Origin: Pleurostoma richardsiae
Lineage: Eukaryota; Ascomycota; Sordariomycetes; Calosphaeriales; Pleurostomataceae
Assembly: GCA_030052745.1 (NCBI GenBank)
Contig: JANBVO010000022.1
Location: 540,212 to 604,211 of the forward strand
Direction: 5' to 3'
DNA length: 64,000 bases
Shown here: positions 21,790 through 32,924 of the stretch, one piece after another
Position numbering within the stretch: the first letter of the stretch is position 1
Layout: every line of letters starts with the position of its first letter
Translations under genes and position numbers: made by a program
Notes under the pieces: model-generated
The model's input: the letters and a program-made list of their open reading frames with translations, nothing else
Databases searched by the model: none
Told to the model about the DNA's origin: nothing

Positions 21790-22870
21790 TTCTCTTTGGG
21801 AACCAGGTATGTGCCAACAAAGTGTCGTATTTTTGAAAGTCAGATCTGGAGAATGGGCAAAGCCCGCACTAGTTCATCTATATATGAGCGTAGTTATAGG
21901 ATTTGGAACGATGTGCGGCACTCGCCACGATGCGGCAGCAAATAGCCGCGTCGATGGAACAGAGATATCAGAGTTGTTTACAAGCCAAAGAGGTTCGTCT
22001 AGTGTCCAGTGTGCAATACCATCCCACCGGGTGCTTACTGTCAACCGTCCCAGTCAATCGCCCTAAAAAAAGCTCCTGACTTGAAAGGGGGCTCCACTGG
22101 CCTCCTAGGCCCCGGTGGGTTGAGATAATGCCGTGGCCCTGCCGTTTCCATTTCTCGGACCACGGCACCCTCACATCTCCACTTCAAGGTTCTCGTGCTT
22201 GCAATACCTTCGTACTTCAATGGCAAATCTTGAAGAGGCGCGCTAGTCGTGGTGGATACAGTGATCTTGCATGCGATCATACCTGTCGGTAACCGGCACA
22301 AGATCACCCGCCTAGGTTCATGTGTCCCAACCTGTAGGTAACCATCAGCCGTTACTCCCTTTCAGGCTGCTAAGTTGAAATATGCAAGCCTGAAGTCGTC
22401 TTCATGGGGCTTCTTTCTCGGTCACGACCCATCAGTGGGATAACCTCAACATAAGCCCATCATAGTCCTGCGGCGACCGAAACGCCAGCGTCGTGGACTT
22501 GAGATTTGGTTAGAGCAATACGATTACACGCATCTCTCCAGTGTCAATCTTCCTACTGTGCTGGAAGAGAATTCCAGAACTCGGGGGAATATGGTCGGAT
22601 ACTATGACAGCGTAGTCGGCATGGGGGGATACGAACAAAATATCATCTGAAGATGGCGCTTGTTCAGTACTATGCATTCTTTAAGCAGGTCCCGCAAAAA
22701 TGGTTCCGTGGCTCCTACAGACAAGTAACTGATTGACCTTGAAGGTGAACCAAGCCGATCATCTAGCCGTGCGGACACGACGACAAGGTGGCCGAAGACC
22801 TCTCCCCATGAGAACACACCAATGGGCCAAGTTCTAACTAGGCATCGAGGCCGTCGGTCATAGGATGGAC
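21790..22870. promoter_or_regulatory. Upstream region of the alpha-galactosidase gene; no gene seen
   Basis: This 1.08-kb gap contains the promoter of the minus-strand GH36 gene at its left end and the 3' flank of the transporter gene at its right end. Open frames in it (for example 22041-22307 minus) show no family resemblance. Confidence 0.55.
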
Positions 22871-24910
22871 TCAAACCGCGATACCTTCTGCTTTCTCCGG
22901 AGCCTTTCCTCCCTCGACAACCGGTTGCTCCTTCTTGTTTGCACGCCAGGCATCAACTTTGTCCGCCTCGCCGAAGATTGAGTCCATGTGCTCCAAACTG
23001 ACTCCCTTTGTTTCCGGCCAGAACAATATGACAACAACAAGACCGATGACATTGATGGCCATCAGGATCCAGTAGGCGTCATGGCCGACGTTATCAAACA
23101 TAGAGGGCCATGCCTGGGAAATCCAGAGACTCGTGATCTGCTGTCCAGATTGAGAGATGTTCACGCCTGAATTCACTTTAGTCCAAAGACTTGCAAAACT
23201 ACATGCACTACGGAGGTTGGAGCCTTACCTTTGTCTCTCAAATCCGATGGAAAAATTTCGCATGCATAGATCCAGGCACACGGTCCAAGAGCGCCCGAGT
23301 ATGACTAGATTCCTTGATGAGCAACTTAATGATAGAAAAAGGGTATATTGTACAGGGCATACCATCTGGATGATATAGATGAAGGCTACCTGCCATCCGG
23401 CAGCTACCCGATTGAAGTTCGAAGCTGCTGGATATGCATCTGCCAGCGCGGCGATAATGATATAGCTGATGACCATGATTGCAGATCCAGCTATCAACGT
23501 GGGTCTATGACTGAGTAAGTAACTGTATCTTCGCATAATTTCTGAAATGCGATGCCTACCTCCGTCCCCATTTATCAACGCCGGACATGGTAATAGCCGT
23601 CGCCCTAGGTTTCGATTAGCCTTCAGCAAAATAAGCATGTTGAAATACCAACTTACAGGAGACAGAGCAGTCCACTGACAACATTCAGGAGCAAACTCTC
23701 GGTTGTACCGCTGAAGCCAAGGCTCCTGTATATCAGCACTCCGTACTGCATCAGGGCCGAAACGCCACTAATTTGACCCAGCGCCATCGTAGCCATGCCG
23801 TACGCCAGTCGTTTCCAGACTGGATAACTGGAGAAGAACTTCCTCCATGTAAAGGCACCCTCATATTCGACCCGATATTGATGTGCAGCAACGAGGTCCA
23901 TAAACTCGTTCTGGACTTCTGGATGTTGCTCTGGTAGACAACGGATCTTCGCCAAAAGAGTCAACACGCGATCCGGCTGGTCAGGATGCTTCTCCATTAA
24001 CCATCGTGGTGACTCAGGAAGGGTAAAAGAAGCGAGGACCAAGATGACGCCAGGAATGAGCTGCACGGCAGTAGATGTACGCCAAGAGTTGTTACCGGCG
24101 ATATGGACAGTGCCGAGACCAACGCAGTAGGCAATCAGAGCCCCAAACTGATAAGAAAGCTGTACCGTGGAGACGACACGGCCTCGAATCAGCGGCGAAG
24201 ACACCTCAGCCTGGTAGGCGGCTAGGTTCGTGCCGAGACTAGAACAGGAAAACTCATGAGCCAAGGTCGAAACGCATCAGACCATATAGCTGGAAGGTAT
24301 CACATACATTGCTGCGCCAATACCGGCGATGATCCGGCCTATGATGATCATAGCGTATGATACAGCGCCGGCCTGCAGTGCCACGCCAACAAAGACGACG
24401 ACGGTGCCCATGATGAAAGTCCAGCGGCGACCAAGGAACCAGATAAACCACCAGGATATGAAGAAATTAGCGATAATGCAGCCGAGGCTCACTGAGGCCG
24501 AGTCAGTCTACTGGTTCGAGCCAAGTCACGCCGACTGTCATAGGAGATCAGGAATCGGGAATAGCGTACTCATGCTAGCGACAGCGCCTTGACGGGCGCC
24601 GACAAGGTTGAAGTAGTCGAGAAACTTGTCATCCGAGAGAATGATGCTGTACATTCCATTGTCGAAGCCTTGGAATATATTGGCGATAGAGGCGACACCG
24701 CAAACTAAGCGGAGACTATTGTCAGCATCTGCCCCTGGACAGTCGCAGTCTGCAAAAGTATGATCACTTACTCCAGTAGATGTACCAGGCCGCCTTTGTC
24801 TGCCCGAAATATTTCTTTTGCTCTTCCACCACGAATTCAGACCCTGGAGTGGCAGTTGTGACCTCCTGCTCATGATGGGCAGAAGTCACAGGTTCTTCGG
24901 GTCTGGCCAT
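22871..24910 (-). CDS. MFS sugar transporter (sugar/H+ symporter family)
   Basis: The proposed CDS is complement(join(22871..23166,23229..23304,23363..23504,23560..23604,23657..24238,24308..24491,24570..24704,24772..24910)), 532 residues in eight exons, all phases consistent. Diagnostic sugar-porter motifs are seen in order: FQGFDNGMYS in helix 1, LGRRWTFIMG after helix 2, GRIIAGIGAA in helix 4, the SSPLIRGR loop, PESPRWLMEKHP after helix 6 and WPETKGVSLEHMDSIF after helix 12. The signature fits fungal hexose or lactose-permease-like proton symporters of the plasma membrane. The very short exon of 45 nt (23560-23604) encodes a conserved DKWGRR-type turn. Its position between an intracellular alpha-galactosidase and a secreted hydrolase suggests it imports galactose-containing oligosaccharides or the released monosaccharides. 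Confidence 0.9.
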
Positions 24911-26678
24911 TGCTTTTGTGTCGATCAGGTTGTCTGTGAACTGTTTATGAGTGCTCTGGATGTGAAAGTGTCGGACCTTTGCTGTTCCATACCGTGTAAG
25001 GGGCCAGCCTATTTATATATGCACCTATCTCGATCATTCCAGGTTGTCGTAATAACCCCACAGTCCCGTGTGGCTTCTCGTCCCGGGCTCTCCACGGCAC
25101 AGAGAGAAAAGGGATCCTCGAAGGTCGTACGAGCTCTCCAAAGTTTCCCGGGGTTCTGGGGTTCTGGGGTTCTGTGGAGAACTGCTGCGCCATATCGGGC
25201 GCTCCAGATATAATCACACGCTAGAAACAGCTAGGGAAAATGCCCAACCATCCCACCCCCTCCCCTAAGTTCTTTGATCAAATGTCGAGCCCAAGCTTGT
25301 CAGCTAAACCCTATTCGTACCCACGAGGTACTTTGCAACCTTTACTACATCTGTCGTTGCCACCAAAGCTGTGGCTTCATCGTCTCACATCCTTCTCGAC
25401 ACAACCCTTTACTCTACTCAGTTCTAACACTGCTCGATTAGGCCGAGGCCAGAACTGTATGGACTCTAGTTCAATTCTTCAACCTTTGTTTGTGCTCCTA
25501 TCAAGTTAAGCATTTTGCTTCGATAACGAGAAGTCCGTGGCCTGTTCACTGTGTACATTGTAGCGGGGATAGCTCCCTGTGGGCGCATCCCGGTGGGTAT
25601 CAGCCTTCCTTGCCAGATTCTCCTGACGGGTTGCGAGTCACGCTGCACACCTCAAGAAAACGAAGGCTCTACATAACACACGTGCCGGAAGAATGGTACG
25701 ATTCCTTTCCGGCGCTCTATCGGGGCAATACGTCAAGCAGACTTCAATTGTGGCCGAGACACAATGGGCATGCGGCTGTGACCAATGGACCTGCAGATTC
25801 TCGCCCGAACAGGCTAGTCGAGAGTTCTCCGAGGCATTGACGACTGGTAGCCTTCCAGTCCCCCACCGGAGGCGCGGTGGGATGAGATTGGACCTGACTC
25901 AGGTCGCCAGTCAACGCACTATGTGGCCGTATCGACCGGTGGGTTTTGGCGGCTTGTCCCAGTTTTTCAACTGGTCGCTAGGAAGCTGGTAGTGCTTTGT
26001 CATATTCGCTCCTTCTTCCCAGCAACAGTAGTGTTCGCGGACTGGCCCAGCGAAAGCTTCGACGGACTCGCGACCCTGGCGTCACAGGATGTGGGAACCG
26101 TCAGCGGCTCCGCTCCGGTGGGTTCCCTGCCGCCAAGCCTCAGCAGAGAAGAGAGACGAGAGGACTGACGTAGGGGGTCGCTACTAACCCACAGGAGGGC
26201 CCAGATCTGAATCCTTGAAACGTCCAATGAAGAAGGGTGGAAGAATGCAACGAGCGGCACATGATGGCCCAAGCCGTGGCCTTCTGCTCTCGAATCAATA
26301 GCTGGTAACCGACATTGGTAACCCCGGCCCAGTAGCGGACCGGTAGCGGACCGTTCGCCTTCCGCACCCCGTGGGGATCACCACCATCAAGTCACACTCA
26401 CACACACAGCCCGGAGCTTCCCCGCGGGGACCATGATATCGACACACATCTTCGGCAAGATTCCATACGTTAGCGTGAGAACTTGTGCGTTCCGTGTCAG
26501 AGCCATATTCTAGATGCGTATATGCCCCTGTCCACAATAACATATGGAATCCTGCCAAAGGTGCACATAAATTCTCCCTTGTACCGACTGGAACGTGTCC
26601 GTGAAAGCAAACACACAAGGTCATAACCAGGTAGAACTTGATCGTTGCAATAAGTCTTTTCAAATTTCATCTGCAAAG
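24911..26678. promoter_or_regulatory. Divergent promoter region between sugar transporter and GH39-like gene
   Basis: A 1.77-kb gap separates two divergently transcribed genes of the carbohydrate cluster. A threefold 8-bp tandem repeat lies at 25150-25173 (listed separately). Small open frames on both strands have no recognisable domain. Sugar-responsive sites for both genes are expected here, but none could be assigned. Confidence 0.55.
25150..25173. repeat. Three tandem copies of GGGGTTCT
   Basis: The octamer GGGGTTCT occurs three times without interruption, about 240 bp upstream of the start codon of the minus-strand transporter. On the transcribed strand it reads AGAACCCC. It may be a chance microsatellite or a stress-element-like site (AGGGG/CCCCT resemblance). 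Confidence 0.8.
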
Positions 26679-28215
26679 ATGCTGAACCTGGCAGCTTTGG
26701 CTCTGCTGTCACTCGCGAACCTTGTGCTCGCTTCGTCCATCGCACAGCGCTCGGTCTCCGGTACGGCTGTCGTTTCCTTCAATGAAAGGAAGGGAACTCC
26801 TCAGAACCTCGCCTCGGGGATTCTCTACGGAATTCCACACAATGGTAGTCAGATTCCCAGTGAATACTTCACTGGCATCAACTTCAAGTATCAACGAGCA
26901 GGTGGAACTCACGTGGACGGTGGAGGCTGGCTTGGATCACTGGAGGGTTACAAGGTAAGCACGAAACCTCCTAGAGAATGACTGTATGTTGACTTGAGCT
27001 CATCATTAGTCCCGAATCGACTCAACGCTCGCTAATTACCAGACGACTCTCCACTATGGGGGCAAGTTCATATTGCTTGTCACCGATATATGGGGAAGAG
27101 ACGGGTCCCAAGAAGATAACTCCTACAACCCCGGTAACAATGGCAATTGGACCGACTACGACAACTTTCTGACGCAGCTGATCTCCGATATCAAGACCTA
27201 TGGCATGACTGAAAACTTGATCATTGATCTTTGGAACGAGCCGGATCTCTCTTGGTCTTGGACTGCAGGAGTAAATCAGTATCTTGAGTTATGGGGCAGG
27301 TCCTATTACCGGTTCAAGTACGCATCTACCTTCCCACGGCTAACTTGAACGTTGGAGTTGACATGGGATAACCAAAGGGCGGAATTCCCTGATGTGCCTA
27401 TTAGCGGGCCGTCGTACGCTACTGCACCGTCTACTTCCAGCAGTTGGTGGACCGAATGGGTGTCCTTTATCGCAGGGAATGGCAGCGTTCCTGAACAGTA
27501 TACCTGGCATATGGAATCAGGTGGTGGCGACATGCAGTCCTCGGTAGCTGCTTATAAAGAACTATTATCGGAGAACGGCCTCGCGACAGATGCAGAGATC
27601 AACATCAACGAATATGCTGTCGCTTCCGAACAGGTGCCGTCCGCCAGCGCCTGGTGGATCAGTCAACTCGAGCGTGTCGATGCATGGGGCTTGCGCGGCA
27701 TTTGGCAGCCTGCCTACAACGTCATGGACCTCATGGCCTGGCTGATTTCAAAGCCCGGTGCTGGTAGCGAATCAACCTACGACGCGACTGCCACAGACTA
27801 TTACCCCGTTGGAGATTGGCACGTCTACAACTACTACGCGCAGAATATGACGGGCACGCGAGTGGCGACCTCTCCCACTTCGGACTTGCTTGGTGAGGTA
27901 TACGCCGTTGTGGGAACGGACAAAGTTCGCTTGCTTGTCGGGACGCGTCTAGCCACGGGCACCTTCTATCTCGAACTCAACGACTTGGAGGCAGTGGGTC
28001 TTGCGAGCGAGGGCTCACTTACAATCCGAACCATTGGCTTCCCGGGCTCCTCAGACCACTACGCATACGTGGACTCCCCGAAAGATCTCGGCACGAGCAC
28101 CCATGCGTACTGGAGCGGATCATTGACAGTGGGAATCTATCCGCAAGATACTCTTACCGCCTACGCGCTCGAGTTTGACATCCCTGCTTCGACGTCAAGA
28201 TATAGGAAGCTTTAA
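26679..28215 (+). CDS. Secreted clan GH-A glycoside hydrolase, GH39-like
   Basis: The proposed CDS is join(26679..26954,27010..27317,27378..28215), 473 residues. The start ATG at 26679 opens a clear signal peptide (MLNLAALALLSLANLVLAS), so the enzyme is secreted. The acid/base Glu169 sits in LWNEPD, the NEP motif of clan GH-A, and the likely nucleophile Glu273 is in NINEYA. Splicing the first intron restores SRIDSTLANYQ before YGGKFILLVTDIWG. A C-terminal beta-rich region follows the barrel. The size and motif spacing resemble fungal proteins annotated as GH39 (beta-xylosidase, arabinopyranosidase or galactosyl-arabinofuranosidase activities occur there), but GH30, GH51 or GH79-type assignment cannot be excluded by eye. 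Several Asn-x-Ser/Thr sites are present. Its neighbours are a sugar transporter and a GH127 enzyme, consistent with extracellular release of arabinose or galactose oligosaccharides. Confidence 0.8.
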
Positions 28216-29409
28216 GTGGTGCCAGAACAGGCCAACAGTCAACATGACTATTTCTGAGAATTTTTTGTTGCAAAAAAAAGCCAAAATGGGAGTGGTTGTG
28301 TCGCTTCAGCACCGTGAAGTCCGTGAGGGCTGGCCATACGAATCAGACGGTGTCATTGTTACCACAGACATGTAAATAGGTACCAAAATATCACCCATTA
28401 GGTCATGGCCTGAAGTCTACGGAATATTGATACCAACGCCTTCAATTGCCGTTGAAGGTTCGTAGTCTCTGAACCTTGTAATCCCGAGTTCAGATAGACA
28501 CCAAATTGCTGTGAGCCGACACCCCAAGCAATTGCTAAGTCCGTGTAGGCACATCCGGCCCAAGCAAGAAGAATGCAAGAGAAACAAGAGCATGATACGA
28601 AAACGGCTATGCAGGAGTGAATCGAGGCGTCTGGACTGAGTGTCTTTTCAAAAACAATGTCATTCCTCTCCGGCACAATTGAAGTCATTGACAGCCTTCA
28701 GATCGACGACCTGAGCGCCGTTAAGAAAGGACCGAAGAGTGGCACCGTGGTTTGGTGCTCGCGACCCCTGGGATTTCCTCCATACGTGGAACCCTGGAGG
28801 ACGCTGGGAGTGGCACTAGCCGTTGTACGGCTTTAGGTGGCCCTGACAAAAAGTTCAAGCTAATAGCTGGTTCACACTCCGTCTCTCTTGCTGGGGGTTA
28901 ACTTGTCACCTGGCGGCGGTACGAGGACTTAGTCTATAGTGCACGCCGCCAAGCGATGACCCGGTGCATCTGCTCGGTTCCAAAAACAGGCTCGGCGCTT
29001 CTTTCACAATATCATGTCCCCTAGCTCGGCCCTGCTCGCTGAAGGCCTGGTTCGGCGCTTCTCCAAATCCCCGCATACAGCCTTCGGCGCTTCTCCAAGT
29101 CTCCGCACGCCCCTTGACCTGCCCTTCCTCTCCCCCTGCTTTCCACTCTTCCGACCAAGGACGTAGAAGCTAGAGACCAGCAGCCTCGAAAAATGGGAAT
29201 AGACGGAGCCTTATTAGAAGGAAGACAATATATGGCAGTTTTTCGTTCACAAAGAAATCTACGAAGGCATAATACGGAATATGGCCCAACGTCTCTCTAT
29301 ATTCAACAAAATGCCAACCTATAAGGGATAGTAGAATCCATCATTTTCTAGAGACGCGTCTGCCTGCCTGACTGTCGTGGGGATCCGGGTCCAGCTCTTT
29401 TTCAACATT
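28216..29409. other. Convergent intergenic region with repeated CGGCGCTTCT motif
   Basis: The GH39-like gene and the GH127 gene converge on this 1.2-kb gap. It holds three copies of a (C/T)TCGGCGCTTCT motif (28991, 29051, 29083), the last two sharing TTCGGCGCTTCTCCAA exactly. No convincing open frame was found. Confidence 0.6.
28991..29098. repeat. Three direct copies of a TCGGCGCTTCT motif
   Basis: Copies are at 28991-29002, 29051-29066 and 29083-29098. The second and third are identical over 16 bases. Related copies (CTCGGCGCTACTC) lie in the GH127/transporter promoter near 32.5 kb. They may be regulator-binding sites or remnants of a short dispersed repeat. Confidence 0.75.
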
Positions 29410-32317
29410 TCAAGAGCTTTTCACTTTGTCTGCTCCCACGCGTAAGAAAGGTACGCGGAGATGGCCCTTGCCTCCCCTATTTCCTCGTGCAAACCAAGGG
29501 ATGAGTGTCAGGGGCTCACGCGCCTTTGTCCATGATCGGACAGGCACACCCGGCTGAACCGAGCTATAGAGTGGCGGGTGGATGTCCTTAGACTGGTTTT
29601 TCCATGACAGATCAAGTGTGTAAACATCTTCGGTTGTGAGCCGGAGGATGGGAACACCGGCAACCGTATCTCGAACGATGTTGAACCTGGCCGACTCGTG
29701 GATTCCCACCAGCTCAAAGTGGGGCATGGAGTCTTCAAGCGCTGCGTTGTCTACGTCTTCGGCGACAAAGACGATAGGGCCACGCATGACCGTCACGGTA
29801 TCCTGCCGAACGCGAGGATCAGGGAAGACTAGGCGAGTGTCAAGTCCGAAGGAGACAGACACCTGAGGACTCGAGGCATCCAGGACTGCCTCGACATAAC
29901 CCTGCGAGTACGGCTTCGTCGAGATGGAGAACTGGATTTGTAGCCGACTTGTTAGTCTTGAACTTGCTTCAGTGCACATTTCGTTCGCTCACCTTAGGTT
30001 GCACCATCCAATCGGCAACAGGAAGCCGAAGTGAGACTTTGGTAGACTTGGGCGTCTTCACTTCAATAGAGACAGAGCCCGTCCAAGGCATCTCCGATTG
30101 CATGGAAATTTCCATCGTACCGCCGCCGTTAGGTAACTGGATCGATCGTTGGGCCGAAATGTAGAGGTACACATTGACCTCGACGAAGTCCTGGCCGGTT
30201 TCTGCAGACCAGATGTAGCCCGGAAGGATACCCAGAGTACGCGAGAGGTTTGGCGGGCAGCAGCAGACTGTAAGCAGTGTTATCAACATGACCAATAAGG
30301 TGCTGTCCATGCCTTTGACGGAAGATCGGGATCACGAAGGAAAAGGAAAAGGGCGGAATAACTCGCCTTCAAACCACTCGGAGCGGAGAGCCGACTCATC
30401 GCCGTACGTCGCGAGTTTATTGGCATAGCTGAAACCTTTGCCATCCAGGCTGCCTCCGCCCAGGACAGCATTATACAGACTCAGCTCAAGAATGTCACGG
30501 TACCGCCCGTTGAGCTCATGAGAGAGGATTCGCTCAGAGACCATCATCGCACCAATCGATGCGCAGGTCTCCGCATAGCAGCCTCCCTCGCCTGTTGAGG
30601 AGGGAAGATAGTATTCGAGTTCAGAGAACCCCTCGGACTGTCACAGGGAAGAAACCTTAATCAGTCCGGCTCCTCTTTGCCATGAGATTGAGAGAGTACA
30701 CTTACCTGTGGCTCCGACCCGAATCCACCAGTCACGTACATCTTCTTATCCGTAGCATCCGCCCAAAGTCGCTTGGCATCCTCCAGAAAGGCACCACCGA
30801 TATCTGCACATGCCGTAAGAAGGTACATGGCCCGGACAGAGTGGCCTAATATCGCATTCTGCTCATGTAGGGGCATGTGAGCTTGGTGGTAACTACCGCA
30901 CAAGTTAGCGATGTAAAGACATCTTAGAGTCTCCTTGTTGCGAGGAAGAAGCCACCCACGCGAGGTCATCCTTGCTCTTCATCCAGCATCCGTACACGGA
31001 GTCGTGTCGCTGATCAGCCTCCCACATGAAGAATTGCTGGTCACCAAGAGTCTTGGGTGAGGTGCCTCTCGCCGACAGCATGTGCTCAGCGAAAGCAAAA
31101 TGGCGAGGATCCTTGGTCACAGAGTACAGACGAAGGACAGCCAGCTCAAACTCGGGGTGACCAGGATATCCGGGACGTTGACCAGCTCCAGGACCGAAGA
31201 CCTCCATAAAGCATTCTACATTCTAATAAGTGTCCGTTAGATATGTTGTTCCGATCCCGAAAAGAACAGGTCAACACAGGATCTCAACCCATGGCGAGTG
31301 ATGGACCACATGCACCGTCAAGGGCAAAGGACTGGCTTGGGTATCTAGAGAAATCCTCTCACCTTGATCATGATATCAAGGAATCTCCTTGATCCTGTCA
31401 AGCGGTAGTGCGCGATAGCGCCTTCCAAAAGGTGGCCCGCGTTATCTGCAGGTCTCAGGAATCCTTCGTTAGCAACCGCAGCAGGACACGAACGGAAAAG
31501 TAGCGCGAGCCGGTGAACTCACACATCTCATGCATGTCCCGAAGATTCTGAAATTTGCCCGCCGGGTCGACCACGGTGAAATACACATTCAGGTATCCGT
31601 CCGCATGTTGGAAGGCCTCCATCTCGCCGATGAGTTTGTCAATGGCCCGCTTAAACTCGTCGGCATAAGGCGTTCCAGCCGAAGATGGGTTGGCAAGGTA
31701 GTACGAGGCAGACTCAATCCTTCATACGAAATTTCTAATCAGCAAGAGGCTAGACACCTGCGTGCGAACTATATCAAGCGTGAAAGCATCGATGAAGGAG
31801 GCTTTATTCTTACCATTTGCCAATGTCGGACTCCCAAAACAACGAAGGCGGAAGACCGTTGGGCTAAGTGCGTTGTGAACATATAACAACCTTATACAGG
31901 GCATACATGAGTGTTCGGCTGGACTTACAAGGGCTTTGGCACCATAGGTACGCCTCGTGTCGTAACAGGGCATCCATTTGCCCGTGAACATATCGTAACA
32001 TCCGGATCGTTGGAGCTGTTCGAGCTGGGTCTTAAGGACGACCGAGGCGTAGATGGCGCGCAGTTTGCCAAAGAATGAGGACGGGTTGATGACTGTTCGA
32101 GCATGTTAACCTTGTCTCAACTCCATGGAGGACTATCTTGCGGCTTGGGCGGGAGAAGAAGGCCGGTGGGGGGGATCGTAATCCATGACCTACTAGTGTC
32201 TGGACAAGCCCATTGCGGATGTTCCCTGGTCTGTCTGTCCGCCAATGCTGCCCCTATCTTGATTGACCTGCAGCCCCCATTTGGCGCACGGGTCTCCTTA
32301 GAAACAGCCTCTGACAT
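29410..32317 (-). CDS. Beta-L-arabinofuranosidase, glycoside hydrolase family 127
   Basis: The proposed CDS is complement(join(29410..29931,29993..30267,30367..30637,30706..30892,30960..31222,31363..31445,31523..31719,31814..31863,31929..32092,32194..32317)), about 711 residues. The (alpha/alpha)6 barrel carries SLFWESDIGKWIE, NLRDMHEMYNAGHLLEGA, GYPGHPE and GHSVRAMYLL. Zinc and catalysis: Glu379-Thr-Cys381 and the CCCPPN motif (about 448-453) match the Glu, Cys and Cys-Cys ligands of HypBA1, where a zinc-bound Cys is the nucleophile. A C-terminal beta domain contains MRGPIVFVAEDVDN. No signal peptide is seen, so it is probably intracellular and removes terminal beta-L-arabinofuranose. The intron at 30268-30366 needs a GC donor (GAAG/GCGAGT). 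Exon 1 is the least certain part; the other nine exons are well supported. Confidence 0.88.
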
Positions 32318-32924
32318 GTTGCTCAGTTCGAGAAAAGAGAATTGCGAGGAGATATCAGACCAATAACAGGACTGAAGGTATGGAAATGATGTCGCGGATT
32401 GAAGAAAGGTCACAAGGATTCTATAAAGAACGATAGAATCTTTGGAAGAAATTCCCATCTCAGGTAGAAGGCTCGGTCCTACTCGCGAGGACATCGAGCT
32501 CGGCGCTACTCTAAAGTGAAGACCAGAGAAATCACCCCCTCACCTCGGCGCTACTCGACATGTTCACCCCACAACTCCACAACTCCACGGCCCCAACGAG
32601 GACATTCCGCCTACCCGCAGATTTATGATGCCGCCGAGCTATTGAAGGGCGTTCCTTAGCTCGCTTCTTGGATCACGGGACTCTCATTATGTCGGTCCCT
32701 CGCCTTCCCTTCGAACTGGCTTCGAAGATATATGGCCGGCCTGGCCCGCCCTGAAGAACCCCATGGGGAGCTCCTGACTTCTCCGCATCTCCTCTTGGCT
32801 ATCCCAAACGCTACTCGACCCCTATCGAAGAATAAAGGTTGCCACTTGGCCAAGCGGTTCACTTAGAATCCTAACTCACCTTCACACACGAGACGCCAAT
32901 CCCGAGCAAACATCTCTTCCAGCC
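32318..32924. promoter_or_regulatory. Divergent promoter region between GH127 and second transporter
   Basis: A 607-bp gap between start codons. It contains CTCGGCGCTACTC at 32499 and 32544 and a variant CTCGGTCCTACTC at 32472, spaced 27 and 45 bp apart. The clustering in a shared promoter makes these good candidates for a common regulator site. Confidence 0.6.
32472..32556. promoter_or_regulatory. Cluster of CTCGG(C/T)(G/C)CTACTC sites
   Basis: Three copies of a 13-bp motif in the same orientation (32472-32484, 32499-32511, 32544-32556) lie in the promoter shared by the GH127 and transporter genes. The core CGGCGCTNCT also recurs downstream at 28991-29098. Function is inferred from position only; the presence of a CGG triplet suits a Zn2Cys6 regulator. 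Confidence 0.45.

Noticed and set aside
21079-22066. Plus-strand frames opposite the alpha-galactosidase
   Set aside because: Antisense shadows of a conserved GH36 gene without any recognisable family.
30332-30366. Use of a GT donor (GTTATT or GTGATC) for the GH127 intron before CCCPPN
   Set aside because: Each gives a phase that breaks the frame into the catalytic cysteine motif; the GC donor keeps it.
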